Assembly (NCBI GenBank): GCA_964515555.1
Contig: CAZEVY010000113.1
Location: 1-16,977 of the forward strand
Origin: CAZEVY01 sp964515555
GTDB lineage: Bacteria > Acidobacteriota > Terriglobia > Bryobacterales > Bryobacteraceae
DNA length: 16,977 nucleotides
Direction: 5' to 3'
Shown here: positions 1 through 8,398 of the stretch, piece by piece
How the letters are laid out: every line of letters begins with the position of its first letter
Position numbering within the stretch: the first letter of the stretch is position 1
Notes under the pieces: model-generated
Told to the model about the DNA's origin: nothing
Seen by the model: only the letters and a program-made list of their open reading frames with translations
Databases searched by the model: none
Program-made: the position numbers and the translations under genes

Positions 1-398
1 AACAGAACTTCTGGAACTTCGCGCTGCACGCCGAGTATCGCGTCTCGAAAGGCTCGAACAGCGGCATCGGCCTGCGCGGCCGCTACGAAGTGCAGATCAT
101 GGAGGACTACGGGCGCGCGCCAGACGGGCATTCGAACGGCGCCATCTACAGCCGCATCGTGCCGTCGATCAACGCCAGCAAGCCGCCCGACGAATGGCAG
201 ACCTTCGACGTGACGCTCATCGGGCGCATCGTCACCGTCGCGCTTAATGGAAAGAAGATCATCGACCGGAAGGAGATCGAGGGGCTCACCGCGATCGCCA
301 GCGATCCCAACGAGGGCGAGCCGGGTCCGTTCATCCTGCAAGGCGACCACGGGCCGGTCGAGTTCCGCAAGTTCACCGTGACGCCGCTGGCGAAGTGA
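1..398 (+). CDS. 3-keto-disaccharide hydrolase-like (DUF1080) protein, 5' end missing
   Basis: The reading frame is open from base 3 to the TGA at 396-398, so only the last ~131 residues lie in the window; the GTG at 90 is internal, not the start. Visible are the family hallmarks SNSGIGLRGRYEVQI, NASKPPDEWQTFDVTL, GRIVTVALNG and a C-terminal EPGPFILQGDHGPVEFRK. These match the concanavalin-like jelly-roll fold of PF06439 (DUF1080), usually secreted proteins that act on or bind sugars; the hydrolase name comes from characterised relatives, and the substrate here is unknown. The stop overlaps the next gene's start in GTGA, so the two are probably one transcript. A signal peptide, if any, lies outside the window. 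Confidence 0.88.
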   Translation, partial: QNFWNFALHAEYRVSKGSNSGIGLRGRYEVQIMEDYGRAPDGHSNGAIYSRIVPSINASKPPDEWQTFDVTLIGRIVTVALNGKKIIDRKEIEGLTAIASDPNEGEPGPFILQGDHGPVEFRKFTVTPLAK

Positions 399-1993
399 GA
401 CTCCTCGCCGCCGCCGCGCTGCTTGCCGGCGCGGGCGCCGCCGCGGGACAGCCGTTGAGCGTGGTGTCGGCGGCATCCTACGACCCGGCTCTCGCGCCCG
501 GCATGATCGCGACGGCGTTCAGCTCGGCGATCGCGGCGGGCGGCGCGTACACGATCGCCGTGGGAGGGGCGGCGGCGACCGTCTTCGGCGTGGCGGCGGG
601 GCAGATCAGCTTTCTCATTCCCGCGGAGACCGCGCCGGGCGAGGCGATCGTCACGCTCGCCGAGCAGGGCCGGCCGCTGGCGTCGGCGACGGTGAGGATC
701 GCGCCGGTGGCGCCGGGCGTCTTCACCGCCAACGCTTCGGGCGGTGGTGCGCCCGCCGGGTTCGTTTTCGAGAACGGGGCCACGGCCGAGCTGTTCGCGC
801 CGGCGGGCGGCGTGTTCCTGCCGCGTCCCTTCCGATTGACGGCGGGACAGTACCTGCTGTTGTTCGGGACCGGAATCCGCGGCTGGCGGTCGGCGGTGAC
901 GGCGACATTCGGGGGCAGAAATGTTCCTGTCGCCGCGGCCGTTCCGCAGGGAACGTTCGCCGGTCTCGACCATGTGAACCTCGGGCCGCTGGACGGCGCC
1001 GCCGACTCGCGCGGCGAACTGGAGATCGCGCTGACGGTCGACGGCGTGGCTGCCAACCGCGTCGCCGTGGCCGTCAACACGCCGCTTAGCGGCGAGTGGG
1101 ACGCGCGCGGACGACTGCTCCAGGCGAATTCGGAGATGGCGGTCGGCGAACTCGACGGGAAGATCTATGTCCTGGGCGGGTATCCGTCGACGCGCCAGAC
1201 GCAGAGCACCGTACAGGTCTACGATCCCGCCTCGGACCGCTGGGAACTCGCGGCGCCGATGCCCATCGCGCTCAACCACAACATGGCGGCTACGGTGGGC
1301 GGGAAGCTCTACATGATCGGCGGGCAGACCACCGACGCCGGGTCGGGCAACTACAGCGATCGCGTCTTCGAGTACGATCCCTTGACGCGGCAGTGGCGCG
1401 AGCGATCGCGGATGCCGACGGCGCGCGGCGCGGGAGTCGCAGTGGTATGGGAGGAGCGCATCTACGTGGCCGGAGGGAGGCCGCCGCGCGGCGCCGACTT
1501 CGCGGTGTACGATCCGCGCGCCGACTCCTGGCGCACGCTGCCCGACCTGCCCACGGCGCGCAATCACCTGGCGGGCGCGGCGGTGAGCGGCAAGGTCTAC
1601 ATCGTGGGCGGGCGCTTCGAGGGCGGGGCCAACAGCCCGCAGAGCGACGCGGTGGAAGCGTGGGACGTGGCGGCCGGGACATGGTCGGCGCGCGCGCGGA
1701 TGCTCAAGCCGCGGGGCGGAATCAACGGGCTGGCGGCGTACGGCTGCCTCCACGTGTTCGGCGGCGAAGGCAACGCGGCGTCTTCCAACGGGCTGTACAG
1801 CGATCACGATGTCTTCAATCCGGCGGCGGATTCGTGGTCGAGTCTCCCGCCGATGCCGACCGCGGTGCACGGCGTGACGGGCGCGGTGTTTCTCGGCGGA
1901 CTCATCTACCTTCCGGGCGGCGGGACCAGTCTGGGGGGCAACAGCGGCAGCGTGATCCACCAGGTCTACCGGCCGGGCGTGGTGTGCCGCTAG
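395..1993 (+). CDS. Secreted TIGR03437-like / Kelch-repeat protein
   Basis: 532 residues. The GTG start at 395 is translationally coupled (GTGA) to the DUF1080 gene. An N-terminal signal peptide (MRLLAAAALLAGAGAAAGQ) is followed by SVVSAASYDPALAPGMIATAF, which resembles the opening of the ~215-residue TIGR03437 domain of Solibacter proteins and fills about residues 20-235. Then come six Kelch blades, marked by KIYVLGG, KLYMIGG, RIYVAGG, KVYIVGG, CLHVFGG and LIYLPGG, with YDPxxxxW motifs between them; six blades can close a beta-propeller. The protein is probably extracytoplasmic and used for binding or adhesion. No catalytic motif is seen, and only the fold is supported. TIGR03437 usually sits at the C terminus of longer proteins, so its N-terminal place here is notable. 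Confidence 0.88.
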   Translation: MRLLAAAALLAGAGAAAGQPLSVVSAASYDPALAPGMIATAFSSAIAAGGAYTIAVGGAAATVFGVAAGQISFLIPAETAPGEAIVTLAEQGRPLASATVRIAPVAPGVFTANASGGGAPAGFVFENGATAELFAPAGGVFLPRPFRLTAGQYLLLFGTGIRGWRSAVTATFGGRNVPVAAAVPQGTFAGLDHVNLGPLDGAADSRGELEIALTVDGVAANRVAVAVNTPLSGEWDARGRLLQANSEMAVGELDGKIYVLGGYPSTRQTQSTVQVYDPASDRWELAAPMPIALNHNMAATVGGKLYMIGGQTTDAGSGNYSDRVFEYDPLTRQWRERSRMPTARGAGVAVVWEERIYVAGGRPPRGADFAVYDPRADSWRTLPDLPTARNHLAGAAVSGKVYIVGGRFEGGANSPQSDAVEAWDVAAGTWSARARMLKPRGGINGLAAYGCLHVFGGEGNAASSNGLYSDHDVFNPAADSWSSLPPMPTAVHGVTGAVFLGGLIYLPGGGTSLGGNSGSVIHQVYRPGVVCR

Positions 1994-3561
1994 GGGCAGC
2001 GAAAGCCGAGCACCAGCGTCTGATCGAACGGTTCGTTGACTTCCGCCAGACAGGCCGAACGGATCGCGGAGGGAATAGTGCCGATCTCCTCGCGCTGCGA
2101 GCTGCTCCAGTGGCCGCGGGAGGCGGAGGGAAGGAGGAACCACAGGCGATTGCCCTTCGCGCGAGCGGCCGCTCGCAGGAGCTCAGCGCCAATGCCGTCG
2201 GCTTTGGGACTGGAACGGCGTTCCCGCACGTTGAGCGCGCAGCAAGGCCAGGGCAAGCCACCCACGTGGACGCATCGAGGCGACCAGGCAGAACGCCGCG
2301 CGTAGTATTGGAACTGCTCCCACATGCCGCCATGCAGATACAGGCAGTCGGAGGCCGCCATCCGCTTTTTGAGAAGCGCTACGGCGGCTGCGTTTTGCTC
2401 GATCGGCCGCGGATACCGGATTACCACGATGTTCAGCGCGATTACCGCGCCAATGCACGCGAAGGCGACGGCGGCAGCAGCCTGGCGCTGGCGGTTCGGA
2501 TAGCGCTCGAGGACGGCCGCCATCGCCTGCACGCCGCAGGCGACGGCCAGGGCGACGCATGGAAGGGTCCACAGAATCAGGCGGGGAAACAGCAGCACGG
2601 GATACTGCCGCAAGAGGCTGGCGGCCAGCATGGCGGCGACGGGAGTCAAGGCCGCCAGCGTCACCGCGACGCCGACCGGCTCCCGCCGCCGTGCCAGCGA
2701 GAGGCTGCGAAGGGCTCCCAGCGCCGCGACCGCCAGGAGAGCGCCGGACGCGCAGTACAGGATTGCATGCCGCCCGGGAGCGAACAGGTCGGAGTAATTC
2801 AGAAACAGGTCGCGGACGGAGGCCAGCGGCCGATGGAGGTCGAGGAACCCCTGACTGCGGCTCTTGAAAATCAGCGGGGCCTGATTCGGGAGAATAAAGA
2901 AGGCGAAATTGGCGGCGCTAGCGGCCGCGATCAGCAGCGCGGCGATCGCCGAGCGCAGGCGAAGCGTCGGTGTCCGGATGGCGCCGGCGGCGATCGAGAT
3001 CAGGATGGACGGAACGAAGAAAATCGCGGGAAACGAGAGGAAGAAACCCAGCGCCCCCGCCGCCGTCAGCAGCCAGAGCTCGCGCCGGCGAAACGACCGG
3101 GTCCAATAGGCGGCCAGCAGGTACGCGAGCAGCGCGGCGACCAGCAGGTCGGAGCCGTACTGTTTGACCTGCTGCGGGTACCTCACCGCCCAGTAGTTGG
3201 CGATCAGCAGGGTCGCTCCGATCGTTGCGGCGAGGGGCGGGAATAACGTCCTCAACGACCATATCGTGAAGACCAGTGCGGCCAGGCCAGCGGCTACCGG
3301 AAAGAGTCTCAGCGCGAGTTCGGATTCGCCCGCAACACCCGTTACTATTCGCTCGATGAGAAGCAGCAGCGGCGGCGTGGTCTGAAGCCAGGTGGAATAG
3401 TAGAACATCTCACGCAGCGAGGGCGCCGCCACCGAGTTGGCGACCCAGGCTTCGTCCAGCCACAAGGGGGCCGGCAGAAGGACGAGTCGCGCGGGGAGGC
3501 TCAGAAGAATGAGCAAGGCGGCCAGGGGCAGCCACCACCAGGTCGCCGGAGACGTCCGCAT
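1990..3561 (-). CDS. Family-39-type membrane glycosyltransferase (ArnT/PMT-like)
   Basis: About 523 residues from ATG 3561; a GTG at 3585 would add eight residues. Neither start has a clear Shine-Dalgarno, and ATG was preferred because the first membrane helix begins about eight residues later. Roughly ten hydrophobic segments alternate with short loops over the first ~400 residues, followed by a soluble tail. The first periplasmic loop carries LWLDEAWVA (D36-E37), the acidic pair expected of GT-C enzymes that use lipid-linked sugar donors, and a later RYPQQVKQYGSD segment is typical of this group. It probably transfers a sugar from a polyprenyl-phosphate donor on the periplasmic face; the acceptor is unknown. 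It is convergent with the Kelch gene, and both TAG stops lie in one CTAG. Confidence 0.82.
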   Translation of the reverse strand: MRTSPATWWWLPLAALLILLSLPARLVLLPAPLWLDEAWVANSVAAPSLREMFYYSTWLQTTPPLLLLIERIVTGVAGESELALRLFPVAAGLAALVFTIWSLRTLFPPLAATIGATLLIANYWAVRYPQQVKQYGSDLLVAALLAYLLAAYWTRSFRRRELWLLTAAGALGFFLSFPAIFFVPSILISIAAGAIRTPTLRLRSAIAALLIAAASAANFAFFILPNQAPLIFKSRSQGFLDLHRPLASVRDLFLNYSDLFAPGRHAILYCASGALLAVAALGALRSLSLARRREPVGVAVTLAALTPVAAMLAASLLRQYPVLLFPRLILWTLPCVALAVACGVQAMAAVLERYPNRQRQAAAAVAFACIGAVIALNIVVIRYPRPIEQNAAAVALLKKRMAASDCLYLHGGMWEQFQYYARRSAWSPRCVHVGGLPWPCCALNVRERRSSPKADGIGAELLRAAARAKGNRLWFLLPSASRGHWSSSQREEIGTIPSAIRSACLAEVNEPFDQTLVLGFRCP

Positions 3562-3627
3562 GCGTGGGAGGCCGTATCGTAGCACGGGCCGTGGGCGCCG
3601 CGGAGCAGAGAGCGCAGTTCGACGAGC

Positions 3628-3750
3628 CTATCGGTGGAGATCCATGGCCGCTCGCAGGATGCGGTTGATGCGCGTCTGGTATCCGCTGCCGCTCGCCTTG
3701 AGCCACGCCAGGACATCGGCGTCGATCCGGAGCGTCGGTTTAGAAGCATG
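3628..3750 (-). pseudogene. Remnant of a BrnA-type antitoxin (C-terminal part only)
   Basis: The minus strand between a TAG at 3751-3753 and a TAG at 3628-3630 reads KPTLRIDADVLAWLKASGSG and then YQTRINRILRAAMDLHR. This matches the conserved C-terminal ribbon-helix-helix end of BrnA antitoxins (RxDxDVLxWxKxxGxGYQTRINxxLR). There is no ATG, GTG or TTG in this frame upstream of the conserved part, and the in-frame stop leaves about 41 residues, where intact BrnA proteins are about twice as long. An ATG at 3750 is in another frame. No brnT is seen beside it. It is best read as a decayed gene; a sequencing error alone would not restore the N-terminal half, which I could not find in the other frames. 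Confidence 0.72.
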
Positions 3751-3826
3751 CTAGAACCTCGAGTCGCTCGATCGTGCCGTTGGATTCGCCGGCGCGATCC
3801 CCGCAGACTACGAAGGCCCGCGGTTG

Positions 3827-4114
3827 TCACCCCCCGAACGTCTTCTTCAGCCGGCTGGCCTGCAATTCGTGCAGGAGGCGCATGATGTTATATGCGCTCA
3901 GCTCCACCAGCAGCCGCGTGACCTTGGCGTGCTGCGCATCGTTGAGGTCGCCCTCCACCGCCCGCATGGCGCCGACCAGGGCGTCCTGCTGTTTCTCCAG
4001 CTCCCGCCGCTCGATGACCCCGTCGGCCATCGCCTCCGCATAGGACTCCAGTTTCGCCACCTGCTCCTCGATCACGGGCAGATCGGCGTCGTCAAACCAG
4101 CTTGTGCGCGCCAC
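3827..4114 (-). CDS. Small helical protein, last gene of the ABC/OmpA/AAA+ cluster
   Basis: 95 residues, family not recognised. GTG start at 4114 with a strong Shine-Dalgarno (AAAGGAG, complement of 4121-4127) six bases upstream and 18 nt after the AAA+ gene's stop, so it is very likely translated. The sequence is nearly all charged, helix-forming residues (for example IEEQVAKLESYAEAMADGV and RELEKQQDALVGAMRAVEGD) with no cysteine, signal peptide or membrane segment. Two or three helices, possibly a short coiled coil, are predicted by eye. Position next to the AAA+ ATPase suggests an adaptor, regulator or substrate of that enzyme; this is inference only. Confidence 0.8.
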   Translation of the reverse strand: MARTSWFDDADLPVIEEQVAKLESYAEAMADGVIERRELEKQQDALVGAMRAVEGDLNDAQHAKVTRLLVELSAYNIMRLLHELQASRLKKTFGG

Positions 4115-4132
4115 AGAATTCTCCTTTGCGTT
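4115..4132 (-). promoter_or_regulatory. Strong ribosome binding site fixing the GTG start at 4114
   Basis: The complement of 4121-4127 reads AAAGGAG, six bases before GTG 4114. It lies in the 18-nt gap after the AAA+ stop and decides the start of the 95-residue protein, because no ATG is available nearby in that frame. Confidence 0.7.
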
Positions 4133-5887
4133 TCATTCGACCATGCGCCGCAGCATCGCCAGGCGCTCCTGCAACTTCCCCCGGCCACCGGCGGCTTCGA
4201 TGCGCCGCGCCATCTCCGGCGGGAGAAAGTGCAGGTCCGTGCATTCGAGCATGGCCGCGATTTCCTGGAGTTCCTTCTCCAGTCCCTCCGTCGACGGCAG
4301 GAATCCCGCGACCACTTCGACGAGCGACTCCCGCGTGATTCCCTTCGCGCCGGCGAGCAGCGACTTGCGAAGCGCGCGGCCCGCCATGCCTTCGATGTCG
4401 GCGCCCGAGAGCTTGCCCTTCTGCGGAATCTCCGGGACGTCTTCCTTCGCCAGGGTTGTGCCGAGCTTCTTCGCCATGGCGACGAACATGCCGCGGATCT
4501 CCTCCGGGTCCGACGGGTAGAACATCGGAATGTGCACCTCAGCGCGGCCCTGGCGCTTGAGATCGATCGGCAGCAGGTCCGGCCGGCACGTCAGCAGCAT
4601 CCACAGAATGCGCCCGCGATAGCGCGTGTCGCCCATCTGCGCCGCGATCATGGAGAACACGCGGCTCGACGTGCCCGAGTCGCCGTCGGAGGAGCGGTCG
4701 CCGAGCGCGGCGTCGGCCTCGTCGATCACCACCACCACCGGCCCCATGGCGCGCAGCACGCCCAGGACGCGCTCGAGATTTCCCTCGGTCTCGCCGACGT
4801 ACTTGGACCGGAAATTCTTCAGGACCACGCACGGAATCCCGATCTCGCCGGCCGTGCACTGGGCGAGGAACGTCTTGCCGGTGCCGACCGGGCCGCAGAT
4901 CAGGTATCCCATCGGCAGCGTCTGCGATTCGCCGCGCTTCACGAGCGCCGCATCCTCGCGCAGCCGCGCCTTGGCCGGCTCGTGGCCCACCACCATGTCG
5001 AGCGTCCACTTGGGCTCGATGAATTCGAGCAGCCCCTGGCACTGCTTCTCGATGAGCTGCTTCTTGAGGCCGCGCAGCAGCGTCGAATCCAGCCGCCGCA
5101 CGCCGTCGAGCGCCGACTGCACCATCACGTCGAGATCCAGGAGCGATATTCCCGCGGTCAGCGACGCCAGCTCGGGCGGGCCGTAGTCCGACGCCGCATT
5201 CCAGTCGCGATCGCCCGCCGTGAAGCGAATGAAGCGCTCACGCTCGTCGCGTTCCGGCAGCGCGATCTCGATGGCGGCCGCGTGCGGGCTTCCGGCGACG
5301 CGCTCGCTCATCGTCGAGAGCTTTTCGTCCATCAGCACGAACGCCATGTTGAGGCGCTTCACGTGCGGGCTCGCCGCCCAGTTCAGCAGCGTGACCACCA
5401 GAGTCGACGCCGCCGCGCTCAGCCGACCCGGCTCGCCGCTCGGCGCGAGAAACGAGGCGTGGTCGATCAATATGGCGACGCTGACGCGATCGGCCTCGTT
5501 CGCCATGACGTTGTTCTGCACGAAGCGGTCGAGCATCGCGAAGGCCGTGGCCGGGTCCTTGCGGGCGGCGGCCAGGTCGCCGACCTTGCGATTGGCGAGC
5601 ACCACCATTTCCTTGAGGCGCTCGCCGTCGGTTCCGGCGAAGGCGCGCAGACCGCGGGCGAGGTCGTAGTGCAGCACCAGGTCCCAGCGCCCGAAAATCT
5701 GACCCGCCAGGAAATCCGCCAGCGTGCCGTAGGCGACGGGCTCGCCGGCGGTGCGCACCAGGTCCTGCACGTTGCCGTGCAGCAGGAACATCGACGTCGT
5801 GCCGGAGAAGTAAAGCTCCGAAAGCCGCGCCGCCCAGGGCGCGAGCCACGCGGGAACACGATCCTGCCGGCGGGCCGTGTCGGTCAT
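4133..5887 (-). CDS. AAA+ ATPase with a degenerate N-terminal AAA-like domain (Ycf46/Vps4-like layout)
   Basis: 584 residues; the ATG overlaps the upstream stop (ATGA). The C-terminal AAA+ module has Walker A GPVGTGKT (332-339), a pore-loop-like region near KYVGETEGN (363-370), Walker B VVVVIDEADA (E390), and LTCRPDLLPIDLKRQGRAE, where the second region of homology and candidate arginine fingers R445 and R448 lie. The sensor-1 position that is usually Asn (ATNRPDLL in relatives) is Cys434. Residues ~30-220 look like a second AAA core without Walker A: FLLHGNVQDLV, a Walker-B-like AILIDHA (142), and LPERDERERF, resembling the non-catalytic first half of Ycf46-type proteins. The C-terminal ~90 residues are helical. 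Probably a cytoplasmic ring that remodels or unfolds a partner, likely a membrane or coiled-coil protein from this cluster. Confidence 0.88.
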   Translation of the reverse strand: MTDTARRQDRVPAWLAPWAARLSELYFSGTTSMFLLHGNVQDLVRTAGEPVAYGTLADFLAGQIFGRWDLVLHYDLARGLRAFAGTDGERLKEMVVLANRKVGDLAAARKDPATAFAMLDRFVQNNVMANEADRVSVAILIDHASFLAPSGEPGRLSAAASTLVVTLLNWAASPHVKRLNMAFVLMDEKLSTMSERVAGSPHAAAIEIALPERDERERFIRFTAGDRDWNAASDYGPPELASLTAGISLLDLDVMVQSALDGVRRLDSTLLRGLKKQLIEKQCQGLLEFIEPKWTLDMVVGHEPAKARLREDAALVKRGESQTLPMGYLICGPVGTGKTFLAQCTAGEIGIPCVVLKNFRSKYVGETEGNLERVLGVLRAMGPVVVVIDEADAALGDRSSDGDSGTSSRVFSMIAAQMGDTRYRGRILWMLLTCRPDLLPIDLKRQGRAEVHIPMFYPSDPEEIRGMFVAMAKKLGTTLAKEDVPEIPQKGKLSGADIEGMAGRALRKSLLAGAKGITRESLVEVVAGFLPSTEGLEKELQEIAAMLECTDLHFLPPEMARRIEAAGGRGKLQERLAMLRRMVE

Positions 5888-6774
5888 TGTCCCGTCACCC
5901 GGTTGAGGTCGGCCTCCAGAATCGCGGGCGGGTCCTGCATCTCATCGACCATGCCGGTGATGTGGCTGAGCTCGTGAATGGCCTTCTCGGTCGACTGCAT
6001 GCTCTCGGCGACGGAATCGATCTGGCTGCTCAGCATGTCGGGGTCACCGCGGTTGACCGAGGATTCCGTGAGCGCCTGAATCTTGGCCTCGATGCGATCC
6101 AGCTCATAGTCGACGAACTCGCCGTTCTTCCTGGCGCGCTCGTAGTTGTCGAGCCGCTGCTCCTGGGCGGCGACATTGTCGGTGAGCGACCGCACGATGC
6201 GCTCCTCGCCGCCGGCATTGGCTTCGAGCTTGGCCTTGGCGTCGGCCAGACGCGCGCGGATCTCGCCGGCGTCGGTGCGATCCACGAAACGCGCCAGCGC
6301 TTCGCGGGAGACCAGCAGCCGCAGGAAGACCCACAGGAGCCGGTCGAGCGCGGGAGTGCTGAGGTCCTCGCCGGGGCGCGCGCCCGAGGTCTGTCCGCGC
6401 ACGGCAGTGGCGATGCCGCGCATGTCGAGGCAGCGCGCGCGGAGCTGCTCGAATCGGCGGCGCGATTCCGGGGGAAGGCCCGCGAGGATCTGTTGAATCG
6501 GGCGCGCGGCGTCGGCGGCCTTTTGCGGCGGCCGGGCGGCCTGCCACTCTCCCGCGTCGATCGCCTGGCGGAACTTCGGCGATGCGATCAGCAGTCCGAG
6601 ATAGGCGGCCTCGATCGCGCCCACGATCGGCAGCAGCGCGTCGGGCCAGGGGCTCATGGCCGCCGCCGCCACGCCGCCGGCGAACAACAGCACGTTCCAT
6701 TTGGCGAGGAATGCGCGCTTCAGGTACGCCCCCACCCCGGCGCTGCGTTCCGGCGAGGACGGTCGTGGCGTCAT
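5884..6774 (-). CDS. Two-TM membrane protein with a long cytoplasmic coiled coil
   Basis: 296 residues, family not recognised. ATG 6774 lies four bases after the ABC ATPase stop, and the gene's own stop overlaps the AAA+ start, so it is embedded in the operon. After a ~20-residue basic start come two hydrophobic stretches (about residues 26-42 and 44-65, joined by SPWPD), predicted to form a membrane hairpin. The rest is soluble and mainly helical; residues ~165-270 show heptad-like spacing of hydrophobic residues (KAKLEANAGGEERIVRSL, NVAAQEQRLDNYERARKN). The layout (hairpin plus coiled coil) suits a membrane receptor or anchor that presents helices to the AAA+ ATPase or to PspA. XpaC-like proteins share the general architecture, but I see no specific motif to claim that family. 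Confidence 0.82.
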   Translation of the reverse strand: MTPRPSSPERSAGVGAYLKRAFLAKWNVLLFAGGVAAAAMSPWPDALLPIVGAIEAAYLGLLIASPKFRQAIDAGEWQAARPPQKAADAARPIQQILAGLPPESRRRFEQLRARCLDMRGIATAVRGQTSGARPGEDLSTPALDRLLWVFLRLLVSREALARFVDRTDAGEIRARLADAKAKLEANAGGEERIVRSLTDNVAAQEQRLDNYERARKNGEFVDYELDRIEAKIQALTESSVNRGDPDMLSSQIDSVAESMQSTEKAIHELSHITGMVDEMQDPPAILEADLNRVTGQ

Positions 6775-6778
6775 GAGG

Positions 6779-7584
<806 letters not shown>

Positions 7585-7588
<4 letters not shown>

Positions 7589-8397
7589 TCCGCCTCCGTG
7601 CGATAGGGGAACAGCCCGCGCTGCAACCACAGCAGGAAGCGGTCGATGCCGAATGCCAGCGCGCCGATCACCAGCAGGATCAGAATGATGTGCTCCGAGA
7701 GGCCGCGGCGCTGGCTGGTCGACAGCAGATACCCGAGGCCGTGCTCGGCGTTGATCAGCTCGGCCAGCATGATGTAGCCGAAGGCCATGCCGAACAGCGA
7801 CCGCAGGCTCTTGTAGATGTCGGGCAGCGCCAGGGCCACGAGCACCTTCCAGACGACTTGCAGCGGCTTCGCGCCCAGCGTCAGGGCGGTCTCGACGTAG
7901 CGGTCGGGCACCGAGACGATGGCGCGCACGGCGTCGGAGAAGACAAACGGCACGCAGGCGACGAAGATGAACATCACCTTCTGCGTCTCCTCGATGCCGA
8001 ACCAGAGAATCGTCAGCGGGATCAACGCCGCCACCGGAACGTTGCGGCCGAACAGCGCCACCGGGGCCGCCGCGGCGTCGAACACGCGCCACGATCCGGC
8101 GATGATTCCGAGCGGAGTCCCGACGATCGCCGCCAGTCCGAAGCCCATCAGCACGCGCCGCAGGGTCGCCGCGATGCTCGCCCCCAGCGCGCGCTCGCCC
8201 CACAGACTCCCGATGCTTCGCGCGACTTCGGCGGGCGACGGCAGAATCACGGGAGAAATGAAGCGCGACTCGGGCGTGGCCCCGAGCGTCGCCAGCCACC
8301 AGGCGATGAGCAGCAGGACTACCGTGGCGGCGCCGAGCAGGCGCGCGATCAACGGCGACGGCGGAACGCGAAGCTCGAACAGCCCGGGCCTGGACAT
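7585..8397 (-). CDS. ABC transporter permease, NitT/TauT (SsuC/TauC-like)
   Basis: 270 residues, the usual length of the family. ATG 8397 is one base after the stop of the binding-protein gene. About six membrane helices are visible, beginning LLGAATVVLLLIAWWLATLG. The EAA coupling motif that docks the ATPase is ETALTLGAKPLQVVWKVLVA. The features NVPVAALIPLTILWFGI and VPDRYVETALTLGA are typical of SsuC/TauC/NrtB permeases, which import alkanesulfonates, taurine, nitrate or thiamine precursors. The substrate cannot be told from the permease. Because the partner binding protein carries an OmpA domain, the transporter may be used for sensing or an envelope role. Confidence 0.93.
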
Positions 8398-8398
8398 G

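Noticed and set aside
90..398. GTG at 90 as the start of the DUF1080 gene
   Set aside because: The conserved domain continues in frame upstream to the window edge (QNFWNFALHAEYRVSKGSNS), so the gene is cut by the window.
146..2143. 665-residue minus-strand open frame opposite the DUF1080 and Kelch genes
   Set aside because: Arg/His-rich shadow of two genes with recognisable domains; no start signal or motif.
1096..3246. 716-residue plus-strand open frame across the Kelch gene and glycosyltransferase
   Set aside because: Spans two convergent genes that show clear motifs on their own frames; composition is Arg/Gly-rich and low in hydrophobic residues, as in frame shadows.
3824..5977. 717-residue plus-strand open frame opposite the AAA+ gene
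   Set aside because: Rich in His, Arg and Ala with no domain pattern; it mirrors the codon structure of the AAA+ and neighbouring genes in high-G+C DNA.
7589..8299. Upstream extension of the ABC ATPase frame to 8299
   Set aside because: This part overlaps the permease, is Arg-rich without motifs, and the TTG at 7588 has a good ribosome binding site and the family's normal N-terminus.
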